64,000 bases of DNA from Gottschalkiaceae bacterium SANA (GTDB taxonomy: Bacteria; Bacillota; Clostridia; Tissierellales; GPF-1): assembly GCA_036323355.1 (NCBI GenBank), contig AP028876.1, positions 744,001-808,000 of the forward strand, read 5' to 3'. The position numbers were made by a program, and so were the translations under genes. Of the stretch, positions 7,895 to 15,091 are shown piece after piece (positions within the stretch are counted from its first letter, which is position 1; each line of letters opens with the position of its first letter). Under the pieces are notes generated by a model that was given only the letters and a program-made list of their open reading frames with translations, did not search any database and was not told where the DNA came from.

Positions 7895-8527
7895 ATGACA
7901 AAAACATTAAAAGTACGATATATTGCAATTGCAACCGATATTGCGAGTAAGATTGTGTCGGGAGAATATCAGGAAAAAGAGAAGATTCGAGGACGTTCCA
8001 CTTTGGCGAGCCAATATGGCGTGTCGACAGAAACAATCCGGCGGGCTCTGCGCCTTCTGGAAGAAATGAAAGTGATTGAAGTATCTTCAGGTTGGGGGAT
8101 TGTGATCCACAGCAAGGCGAATGCATTAGCCTTTGTTGAAAAGTTTCGAGAGAGGGAATCCATTCGCATGTTGTTGCAGGAAATGCGTAAGCTGGATGAA
8201 ACGCGCCGAAATTTAGATGCTAGACAGAAGGAATTGGTCGCCAAGTTGGTCGATTATGCGGAGCGCTATCGATCAATTCAAGTGGTGCAGCCCCACGAAA
8301 TTGAAATTTTACCGGGCTCTCATTTTATCGATCAAACGATTAGCGACCTTCGAATTTGGCAGAAAACCGGTGTAACGGTTGCTGCAGTCAGCACTCGCGG
8401 GCAAATGATTTTGTCGCCGGGTCCGAATTATAATTTTTGCGAAGAAGATATAATTTTTGCCGTAGGAAGCCGAGAAGCCGAAGAAAAATTAGTTGAATAT
8501 ATAAAACAGAAGCAACCTATTTTATAG
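7895..8527 (+). CDS. BusR-like GntR regulator with RCK_C (TrkA-C) domain
   Basis: A 210-residue protein in three parts: a GntR winged helix (about 8-75; LASQYGVSTETIRRALRLLE), a helical coiled region (about 85-125) and a C-terminal RCK_C/TrkA-C domain (about 130-208; ending in DIIFAVGSREAEEKLVEYI). This architecture and length match BusR of Lactococcus and Streptococcus, which binds cyclic di-AMP through RCK_C and represses betaine uptake genes. The osmoprotectant transporter genes follow directly, with an inverted repeat over their promoter. ATG 7895 is better spaced from AGGG than ATG 7892. Cyclic di-AMP binding is inferred from architecture. Confidence 0.85.
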   Translation: MTKTLKVRYIAIATDIASKIVSGEYQEKEKIRGRSTLASQYGVSTETIRRALRLLEEMKVIEVSSGWGIVIHSKANALAFVEKFRERESIRMLLQEMRKLDETRRNLDARQKELVAKLVDYAERYRSIQVVQPHEIEILPGSHFIDQTISDLRIWQKTGVTVAAVSTRGQMILSPGPNYNFCEEDIIFAVGSREAEEKLVEYIKQKQPIL

Positions 8528-8538
8528 GTTGTTTTTTT
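8513..8538 (+). terminator. Terminator of the BusR-like gene
   Basis: CAACCTAT-TTT-ATAGGTTG followed by seven T residues. The stop codon lies inside the hairpin. It separates the regulator from the transporter transcript. Confidence 0.88.
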
Positions 8539-8569
8539 ATTTTGCTAATTAACAGTGTTTTGATCGTTT

Positions 8570-8608
8570 TTGACAAAAAAACAACTTGTATGATAAGATT
8601 AAGTTGTT
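8570..8608 (+). promoter_or_regulatory. OpuC promoter with overlapping inverted-repeat operator
   Basis: TTGACA (8570-8575) and TAAGAT (8594-8599) with an 18-base spacer form a sigma-A promoter. A perfect inverted repeat AACAACTT-N13-AAGTTGTT (8580-8587 and 8601-8608) straddles the -10 box, with one arm in the spacer and one just after it. A protein bound here would occlude polymerase. The upstream BusR-like protein is the probable ligand. Confidence 0.7.
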
Positions 8609-8628
8609 ATTGAAAAATGGAGGTGCAA

Positions 8629-9777
8629 ATGATTGAATTAAAAAATGTCGTGAAAACCTATGATCAAAAGACGATTGTAGTAGATCGACTTAATTTGACG
8701 ATTGAAAAGGGACAGATCATTGTTCTAATTGGCGAGAGTGGTTGTGGAAAGACAACCAGTATGAAGATGATTAACCGATTGATTCCTATGACGGATGGAG
8801 AAATTTTGTTCGATGGAAAATCCATTATGGATTATAGCCCGGTAGAGTTGCGAAGGAAGATTGGGTATGTGATTCAGAAGGTTGGTTTACTCCCACATAT
8901 TACGATTGGGGAGAATATTGAGCTGGTACCCAAGCTATTGAATTGGGACAAGAATAAGCGTCGATTGCGCGCTTTGGAATTGCTGGATTTGGTGGATTTG
9001 GATAAATCCTATTATCACCGTTACGCACATGAATTGTCCGGCGGTCAGCAACAGCGAATTGGCGTTGCTCGAGCATTGGCGACCAATCCAGATGTAATTT
9101 TGATGGATGAGCCGTTTTCTGCATTGGATCCCATGACGCGGGAACAATTGCAGCGAGAGTTGCTGAAATTGCAGGATGAGTTGGGCAAGACCATTGTGTT
9201 CGTTACCCATGATATGGATGAGGCTTTAAAAATTGGTGATAAAATTGCCGTCATGAAAGATGGAAAGATTCTGCAATTTGATACGCCGGAACGAATTTTA
9301 AAACATCCGGTTAACGACTATGTGGAAAACTTTGTGGGCAAAGATCGCTTGTGGAAATTGCCAGAGATGATGTACGCAAAAGATATTATGAATCGAAAAG
9401 TAGAAGTGATCGGCGCGCGTCGTCGCGGCTTGCAGGCTTTTGAAATTATGAAAGCGCGGGGAATTAGACGGGCGATTGTTGTGGAAAAAGAAGGAAAACA
9501 GCAGCAGGTACCATTGGGCTGGATTCATATTAATCAATTGCGCAGCCAGAAGGCGGAAGAAAAAACTTTGCAGGACTTGGTGAAGGTAGAGATTCAGGCC
9601 GTACATGAAACCGAGAATCTTCCCAATGTGTTGGCTTTAATGAAGGAAACGGAAGCCAATCGTTTGGTGGTTGTCGATGATGAGAATAAGATGGTCGGTA
9701 TTGTAACGCAGTCCAGTGTTTTGGATGTATTAGCAGACCTCGTTTCTGAATATGACGAAGAGGGGGATGAGGACTGA
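8629..9777 (+). CDS. opuCA: OpuC-type osmoprotectant ABC transporter, ATP-binding subunit
   Basis: A 382-residue ATPase for glycine betaine/carnitine/choline uptake. Walker A is GESGCGKTT (about residues 36-44), the signature is LSGGQQQRIG and Walker B is VILMDEPF. The C-terminal 120 residues hold two CBS domains (about 255-375), the usual OpuA/OpuC arrangement for sensing ionic strength or nucleotides. I start it at ATG 8629, directly behind GGAGGTG; the ATG at 8617 lies before that site. The stop overlaps the next gene by one base. It is first gene of opuCA-CB-CC. Confidence 0.92.
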   Translation: MIELKNVVKTYDQKTIVVDRLNLTIEKGQIIVLIGESGCGKTTSMKMINRLIPMTDGEILFDGKSIMDYSPVELRRKIGYVIQKVGLLPHITIGENIELVPKLLNWDKNKRRLRALELLDLVDLDKSYYHRYAHELSGGQQQRIGVARALATNPDVILMDEPFSALDPMTREQLQRELLKLQDELGKTIVFVTHDMDEALKIGDKIAVMKDGKILQFDTPERILKHPVNDYVENFVGKDRLWKLPEMMYAKDIMNRKVEVIGARRRGLQAFEIMKARGIRRAIVVEKEGKQQQVPLGWIHINQLRSQKAEEKTLQDLVKVEIQAVHETENLPNVLALMKETEANRLVVVDDENKMVGIVTQSSVLDVLADLVSEYDEEGDED

Positions 9778-10421
9778 TGGATTTGATTCGTTTTATGGTG
9801 GCGCATGCCGATAAAATTTTCGGTGCGTTAATTCAGCATATGAAAATTACGGGAATCGCTGTAGCTTTTGCTATTTTGATTGGGGTTCCCATTGGAATTT
9901 GGATTTCAAAGAAACAAAATATTGCTGGTTTTGTGTTGGGCGTCGCTAATATTATGCAGACGATTCCAAGTTTGGCTTTGTTTGGTTTGATTATCCCGAT
10001 CATGGGAATTGGATTTAAGCCCTCGGTATTTGTTTTGTTATTGTATGCATTAATGCCAATTATCAAAAATACTTATATCGGAATTACAACGGTAGATCCA
10101 GCTGTGATTGAGGCAGGCCGTGGAATGGGCATGACAAGAATGCAAATTTTGAAAATGATTGAAGTGCCGTTATCGCTACCTATGATTATGGGAGGAATTC
10201 GGATTTCGACTGTTATTAATATTGGTACAGCGACGATTGCGGCTTTGATTGGTGCTGGTGGTCTTGGTACTTTTATTTTCCAGGGGATTTCAATGGCAGA
10301 TAATATGATGGTACTTAGCGGTGCAATTCCAACGGCCTTATTGGCGTTGCTTATGGATGCGCTATTGAATTTTGTTGAATTAAAATTGACACCAACGGCT
10401 CTTAAGGGGGAAAATAAATGA
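9777..10421 (+). CDS. opuCB: OpuC-type osmoprotectant ABC transporter, permease
   Basis: A 214-residue binding-protein-dependent permease with five or six membrane segments. The EAA loop reads EAGRGMGMTRMQILKMIEVP (about 112-131). It overlaps opuCA by one base and opuCC by four bases. Many OpuC systems carry two permeases (CB and CD). No second permease is present here, so the protein probably works as a homodimer. Confidence 0.92.
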   Translation: MDLIRFMVAHADKIFGALIQHMKITGIAVAFAILIGVPIGIWISKKQNIAGFVLGVANIMQTIPSLALFGLIIPIMGIGFKPSVFVLLLYALMPIIKNTYIGITTVDPAVIEAGRGMGMTRMQILKMIEVPLSLPMIMGGIRISTVINIGTATIAALIGAGGLGTFIFQGISMADNMMVLSGAIPTALLALLMDALLNFVELKLTPTALKGENK

Positions 10422-11317
10422 AAAAAAGAATGATGATGATCTTGTTTTTAGCGGTGGTATTGGTCTTGACAGCTTGTTCCGGTGGAACGGATGCGGATAC
10501 CAAAGTGATCAAGGTGGGAACGAAAAACTATACGGAAGCTCGAATTTTAGGCGAAGTTTTTGCGCAATTAATTGAAGCAAATACGGACTATGCGACTGAA
10601 CTCATAGAATTTGGTGGTACGAGCATTGTTTTCGAGGCTTTAAAGGCACGTGAAGTCGATGTTTATCCAGAATATACAGGGACGGCCTATGGGGCGATTC
10701 TTGCTCAAAATGAACTAAAAGACCCACAAGCGGTATATGATTATGTCGTGAAGGAATACAAAGAGCAATTTGATGTCGAGTGGTTACCGGATTTGGGATA
10801 TAACAATACCTATACATTCGCTGTTCGAAAAGAAATTGCTGATCAGTATAATATTAAAACGGTTCCAGAGATGATTGAGGTTGCCGATCAATTACGATTC
10901 GCTGCAACGGTTGAATTCTTAGCGCGGGAGGATGGACTTCCGGGTGTGAAAAAGCACTATAAAGATTTTAAATTTAAGGAAGAAGTGGGTATTGATCCCG
11001 GACTTCGCTATGAGTCGATAAAATCAGCGCAGACGGATATTATTGATGCGTTTTCAACGGATGGAAAAATTCTTGAATATGAGTTGACAATCATGGAAGA
11101 CACCAAAAACTTCTTTCCACCATATTATGTGGCGCCAATTATGAACGGGGAAAGTTATCTGGCGTATCCAGAAGTGGTAGCTGAATTGGAAAAGTTGGAT
11201 CAGATTATGGACGAGGCTGCTATGCAACAATTGAACTATAATGTTGATGTGGAAAAGACGCCAATTAAAGATGTTGCTCATGAGTTTTTGGTGAATGCGG
11301 GATTGATTTCAGAATAA
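10418..11317 (+). CDS. opuCC: OpuC-type osmoprotectant-binding lipoprotein
   Basis: A 299-residue substrate-binding protein. A lipoprotein signal (residues 1-20, lipobox LTAC) anchors it outside the membrane. The mature part opens with IKVGTKNYTEARILGEVFAQ, as in quaternary-amine-binding proteins of the OpuC/ProX type. It delivers a betaine, carnitine or choline-like osmoprotectant to OpuCB. It ends the operon ahead of a terminator at 11381. Confidence 0.92.
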   Translation: MKKRMMMILFLAVVLVLTACSGGTDADTKVIKVGTKNYTEARILGEVFAQLIEANTDYATELIEFGGTSIVFEALKAREVDVYPEYTGTAYGAILAQNELKDPQAVYDYVVKEYKEQFDVEWLPDLGYNNTYTFAVRKEIADQYNIKTVPEMIEVADQLRFAATVEFLAREDGLPGVKKHYKDFKFKEEVGIDPGLRYESIKSAQTDIIDAFSTDGKILEYELTIMEDTKNFFPPYYVAPIMNGESYLAYPEVVAELEKLDQIMDEAAMQQLNYNVDVEKTPIKDVAHEFLVNAGLISE

Positions 11318-11380
11318 AGAAAAGATGCCGGAATGTTTTAATTGGCTATGCCAAGTAAATAAAAAAATAGTAAAGAAGAA

Positions 11381-11411
11381 GGATGCATGCCGATGGGCAC
11401 GCATCCTTTTT
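11381..11411 (+). terminator. Terminator of the OpuC operon (copy B of a paired hairpin)
   Basis: GGATGC / GCATCC closing stem with an internal TGCC/GGCA pairing, followed by five T residues. It closely resembles the hairpin at 7611-7643. Confidence 0.8.
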
Positions 11412-11673
11412 ACATTTTATAGAGTAGCCAACGACATTCGCGGATCAGGTATTTGAGTTCGTAGAGTTGCAGTTGGTTGTCTATTTCGCTTTCGCAGCGA
11501 AAAACAAAGGAGTCGATGCCGGCGAGGCGTTCCTTTCGCACCTCTTGGACACGGTGGACTTGCACAACTTGATAGGATTCATCGGGTTGTTGGATTCGGA
11601 AACGAAGCGGTCGCGGTTGGTTCTTTGTGGGGAACCAAGCGATCATTTCGATGGGTTTGGAAATAATACGCAT
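11410..11673 (-). CDS. Small partner protein of the Y-family polymerase (YolD-like)
   Basis: An 87-residue protein directly downstream of the polymerase gene, 13 bases away, behind AAGGAGG. It opens with RIISKPIEMIAWF and ends ELKYLIRECRWLLYKM. This pattern resembles the small protein often found beside Y-family polymerases in Clostridia and is comparable in position to YolD beside UvrX in Bacillus. It shares the LexA-controlled transcript, so a role in mutagenic or lesion-bypass replication is likely. Its biochemistry is unknown. Confidence 0.7.
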   Translation of the reverse strand: MRIISKPIEMIAWFPTKNQPRPLRFRIQQPDESYQVVQVHRVQEVRKERLAGIDSFVFRCESEIDNQLQLYELKYLIRECRWLLYKM

Positions 11674-11686
11674 GGATTCCTCCTTT

Positions 11687-12934
11687 CTATAAGAGACTGG
11701 TCATAATTGGGTAGTCATCGTTTTCGGCGACACCGCCCTGGATGGATTTGATTCCACTGTGGGGGAAACAACCGCGGACTAGAATTTTTTCTCCGTAGCG
11801 TTTTCGGAGTTTGTCCATGGTTGCATCAAGGACAGCGTCCTTTTGACGATCGTATGAATCAAAAAGAGAGAGTTGTTCAAAGGGCAGATCCGTAAGGTCA
11901 GAAATCCGAAGGCCAAGGTGGCGAATGGGAATGCCGGTCCAAGCCTCGTCAAATAGAGATTCAACGACTTCATAGAGGGCGCGGGTGGATTGACAAGGGT
12001 GGGCCAACCGGCGTTGATGGCTGATGCGCTCCAAGCGGAAACTTTTGATAGAGATGGCCACCACCTGCCCGAATGCTTTCTTTTTTCGCATGCGAAGAGC
12101 GACCTTTTCCGTAAGGGATAAGAGGACCAAAAGGGCTTCCTTTCGGTCTGTTACATCGAAGGATATAGTGGTGCTGTTTCCGACTCCCTTTTGCTTTGGA
12201 AAATTAGATTCGCGTACCATGCTGTCGTCGATGCCGTTGGCGTATTGCCAAAGCAGGGTGCCGTAGCTCTTGAAGTGAAGTCGCAGAAAGGCGGGCTCGC
12301 TATTTGCCAATTGGCCGATGGTTTGAATATTGAGGCGTCTGAGTTTTTTTCTTGTGGCGCGGCCAACCATAAAGAGATCCCCCACAGGCAGAGGCCACAT
12401 TTTTTCCATGATCTCGGCGGGGAAAAGGGTATGGACTTGATCGGGCTTTTGCAGCTCACCACCCATTTTAGCCAATAATTTATTGGATGAAATGCCGATA
12501 TTGACGGTGAAACCCAGCTCCTCCTTGATGCGGTTGCGGATGGTGTGAGCCGTTTCTTCAGGGTCTCCAAAGAGGCGCTGTGATGCAGTGTAGTCCAAAA
12601 AGCATTCATCCACGGAATAACGCTGCACCTGGGGGGAATAGTCCAACAGCAGCTCGTACATGGCTTGGCTGCATTGGGCGAATAAGTGATAATTGGGTGG
12701 AATCACCAAGAGACCGGGACATTTGAGTCTAGCTTCCATCAGGGATTCTCCTGTAATAATGCCTTGTTTTTTTGCAGGAATGGATTTGGCCAATACAATG
12801 CCGTGGCGTTTGGCCTGATCGCCGCCGATAATGGCGGGAAGGGTGCGCAGATCGCGGGAACTGCCGTTTTCAAGTTCATAGACTGCCTGCCAGCTGAGGT
12901 AGGCGGAGTTTACATCAATATGAAAGATAATCAT
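11687..12934 (-). CDS. dinB: Y-family DNA polymerase (DinB/UmuC type)
   Basis: A 415-residue lesion-bypass polymerase. The N terminus IIFHIDVNSAYLSW carries the first catalytic aspartate and a later RYSVDECFLDYT carries the second D-E pair (about residue 107). The little-finger domain lies in the C-terminal third and a near-C-terminal QLSLFD resembles a beta-clamp-binding motif. The start is ATG 12934, after AAGGTGA. A longer frame to 12988 is rejected because it would cover the promoter and LexA box. It is SOS-regulated by sequence and forms an operon with the small gene at 11410. Confidence 0.92.
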   Translation of the reverse strand: MIIFHIDVNSAYLSWQAVYELENGSSRDLRTLPAIIGGDQAKRHGIVLAKSIPAKKQGIITGESLMEARLKCPGLLVIPPNYHLFAQCSQAMYELLLDYSPQVQRYSVDECFLDYTASQRLFGDPEETAHTIRNRIKEELGFTVNIGISSNKLLAKMGGELQKPDQVHTLFPAEIMEKMWPLPVGDLFMVGRATRKKLRRLNIQTIGQLANSEPAFLRLHFKSYGTLLWQYANGIDDSMVRESNFPKQKGVGNSTTISFDVTDRKEALLVLLSLTEKVALRMRKKKAFGQVVAISIKSFRLERISHQRRLAHPCQSTRALYEVVESLFDEAWTGIPIRHLGLRISDLTDLPFEQLSLFDSYDRQKDAVLDATMDKLRKRYGEKILVRGCFPHSGIKSIQGGVAENDDYPIMTSLL

Positions 12935-12959
12935 GGTTTCACCTTCTCTTTTCACCTTT

Positions 12960-12988
12960 AGGATAACACGAACATACGTTCTAGTCAA
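12960..12988 (-). promoter_or_regulatory. SOS promoter of dinB with LexA box
   Basis: On the minus strand TTGACT (12988-12983), 17-base spacer, TATCCT (12965-12960). The LexA box at 12969-12982 (CGAACATACGTTCT on the plus strand) fills the spacer. It matches the Gram-positive consensus CGAACRNRYGTTYC at 13 of 14 positions. Confidence 0.9.
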
Positions 12989-13017
12989 ATCTCAAGGATG
13001 GGCATCCTGTAAAGTGT

Positions 13018-13090
13018 AAAGGTAACTTCTAGATGGGGGACTTTAGTTGTGCATTTATCACACTTCAAAGAAATGGTAGAAGTTACCTTT
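13018..13090. repeat. Long-armed inverted repeat in the dinB / flavin reductase intergenic region
   Basis: AAAGGTAACTTCTA (13018-13031) and TAGAAGTTACCTTT (13077-13090) are perfect 14-base arms around a 45-base loop. Only a short T stretch follows. It lies between divergent genes and upstream of the reductase -10 box, so it is probably outside the mRNA. A decayed mobile element end pair, a DNA-bound regulator site or a small RNA terminator are all possible. Confidence 0.6.
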
Positions 13091-13160
13091 TCATTTAGCG
13101 TCCTGCAAAAAAGTGCAAAGTTTGGAAAATCAGTCTAAAGATTCTTTTGTCTGTGGGCGC

Positions 13161-13192
13161 TATAATCAATGGTGATTGTGAAAACTATAACA
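13161..13192 (+). promoter_or_regulatory. -10 box and weak cre-like site of the flavin reductase gene
   Basis: TATAAT (13161-13166) has no good -35 hexamer, suggesting activator dependence, for example on the AraC-type response regulator encoded downstream. TGAAAACTATAACA (13179-13192) matches the CcpA cre consensus at 13 of 14 positions but lacks the G of the central CG, so it is weak. Confidence 0.4.
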
Positions 13193-13206
13193 ACGGAGGA
13201 GAAAAT

Positions 13207-15006
13207 ATGAAACGATTTCTAGCAATGATGCTTGTTGTTTTGATGGTAGTTTCTTTGGCGGGATGTGCAAGTGCATCGACAGCGACAGAAGAAGCAAAGA
13301 CAACGGAACTAACAACAGATGCAGTTGGTGTAAGTGGTATATTTGAAGGAACAGGTCAAGGAAAAGACGGTGTAATTCGTGTTAACCTGACTCTGGAGAA
13401 AAATGTAATTACTGGAATTGAGATTACAGAAAGTCATGAAACTGAAGGTCTTTCAGAAGCTCCAATGCAAGAAGTCATTAATCAAGTCTTGGCGAAGAAT
13501 AACTTGACGATCGACGAAGTGAGTGGTGCCTCTTATTCGACAAATGGTCTATTAGAAGCCATTGAGAGCGCTTTGGGCGCAGCAGGTGTGACAGTAGCGG
13601 ATTTGGTTGCTGTAGCAGCAGCGGAAGAAGATCAAACGCCATTGGAGTATCGTGTTGATGTCGTTGTTGTGGGTGCTGGCGGTGCCGGCATGACGGCAGC
13701 GATTACGGCAAAAGAAGCGGGAACAGATGTTGTCGTTTTGGAAAAAATGAGTTTTGTTGGTGGTAACACCTTAGTGTCTGGTGGAGAATTAAATGTGCCG
13801 GGCAGCTGGGTTCAGGAAAACAAGGGTGTTGAGGATTCGGTTGAGCAATATACAGCTGATACACTAAAAGGCGGAGACAATCAAGCAAATCCTGAATTGG
13901 TTGCCGTATTAGCGGAAAATGCTTTGGCGGGTGCTGAATGGTTGCGCGATGAAATTAAGGTCAACTATCAGTCGGATTATTTGATGCAGTTTGGCGGTCA
14001 TTCTGTACCGCGTGCGATCTTCCCGGAAGGTGGATCGGGCTATGAAATGATTAGCAAGCTGAAAGTGAAGGCGGATGAATTGGGAATTCCTTTCCATATG
14101 AATACGCGAGCGACAAGGCTTTTGACAGATGAGAGCGGTCGAGTGATTGGTGTGGAAGCAACAAAGGGTGATCAAACATTGACCTTCCTTGCTGAGAATG
14201 GTGTCGTGTTGGCAACCGGTGGATTTGGATCTAATGTAGAAATGCGCATGGCCTATAATGCGGAGTATGATGAGCGTTATAATACAACGGATCAAGAAGG
14301 AACTACTGGAGATGGCATTGCCATGGCGGAAGCTGTTGGTGCTGATTTGGTTGATATGGAGTTCATCCAAACCTACCCGGCTTGTAGTACAACCACTGGA
14401 ATTCTTTCATATGTTGCAGATACTCGTTTTGATGGTGCCTTGCTGTTTAACAAGGAAGGCGATCGTTTTGTTGGTGAGTTGGATCGACGTGATGTGATTT
14501 CAAAAGGGATTTTGGCGCAAACAGACAGCGTAGGCTATCTAGTGTGGGACAATCAAGTGACAGAAGCAAGTCATATGGAAAATTTCCAAAAGGAGTATGA
14601 TGAGCTAGTAAAAAATGGCGAATTATACAAAGCGGATAGCGTGGAAGAATTGGCCAATCATTTTGGTCTAAACCTTTCAGTTATGCAAGCGGTGTTGGAT
14701 CAATACAACGAGGACATAAAGACAAGTGGAGAAGATTCTGTTTGGAATCGCCGCGGTTTAAAATTTGCAATTGAAGAAGCGCCATTCTACATTCAAAAAG
14801 TAGCACCTTCTGTTCATCATACCATGGGTGGAATTGTGATTAATACACAAGCTCAGGTTATGACTGCTGAAGGACAAGCTGTTGAAGGCTTATATGCAGC
14901 TGGAGAAGTGACCGGTGGCATTCATGGTAAAAATCGATTGGGTGGAAATGCAATTACAGACCTGACGGTATTTGGCCGAATCGCTGGTCAAGAGGTGGCA
15001 AGGTAG
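13207..15006 (+). CDS. Extracellular FMN/FAD-dependent reductase lipoprotein (fumarate/urocanate reductase-like)
   Basis: A 599-residue lipoprotein. The signal peptide ends in lipobox LAGC (about residues 17-20). An FMN-binding domain follows (about 40-120) with SGASYS, which fits the covalent FMN attachment motif used by ApbE. The large FAD domain (about 150-598) starts VVVVGAGGAGMTAAI and contains GGNTLVSGGELN and HHTMGGI. It is the fumarate/urocanate/methacrylate reductase family but has no CXXCH haem motif. It would reduce an external acceptor with electrons from a membrane donor. ATG 13207 follows GGAGGAG. A sensor kinase and response regulator follow. Confidence 0.88.
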   Translation: MKRFLAMMLVVLMVVSLAGCASASTATEEAKTTELTTDAVGVSGIFEGTGQGKDGVIRVNLTLEKNVITGIEITESHETEGLSEAPMQEVINQVLAKNNLTIDEVSGASYSTNGLLEAIESALGAAGVTVADLVAVAAAEEDQTPLEYRVDVVVVGAGGAGMTAAITAKEAGTDVVVLEKMSFVGGNTLVSGGELNVPGSWVQENKGVEDSVEQYTADTLKGGDNQANPELVAVLAENALAGAEWLRDEIKVNYQSDYLMQFGGHSVPRAIFPEGGSGYEMISKLKVKADELGIPFHMNTRATRLLTDESGRVIGVEATKGDQTLTFLAENGVVLATGGFGSNVEMRMAYNAEYDERYNTTDQEGTTGDGIAMAEAVGADLVDMEFIQTYPACSTTTGILSYVADTRFDGALLFNKEGDRFVGELDRRDVISKGILAQTDSVGYLVWDNQVTEASHMENFQKEYDELVKNGELYKADSVEELANHFGLNLSVMQAVLDQYNEDIKTSGEDSVWNRRGLKFAIEEAPFYIQKVAPSVHHTMGGIVINTQAQVMTAEGQAVEGLYAAGEVTGGIHGKNRLGGNAITDLTVFGRIAGQEVAR

Positions 15007-15015
15007 AAAGAAAAG

Positions 15016-15044
15016 GGTTGCGCAAATGCGCAGCCTTTTTTTTT
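15016..15044 (+). terminator. Terminator of the flavin reductase gene
   Basis: GGTTGCGC-AAAT-GCGCAGCC (one G-U pair) followed by nine T residues. Confidence 0.9.
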
Positions 15045-15091
15045 GATGAAATTCCTGTATAATAGCAGAGGAAGAAAACTAGGAGGCGGAT

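Noticed and set aside
12935-12988. Upstream extension of the Y-family polymerase
   Set aside because: It would translate through the -10 box, LexA box and -35 box. ATG 12934 has a good ribosome binding site.
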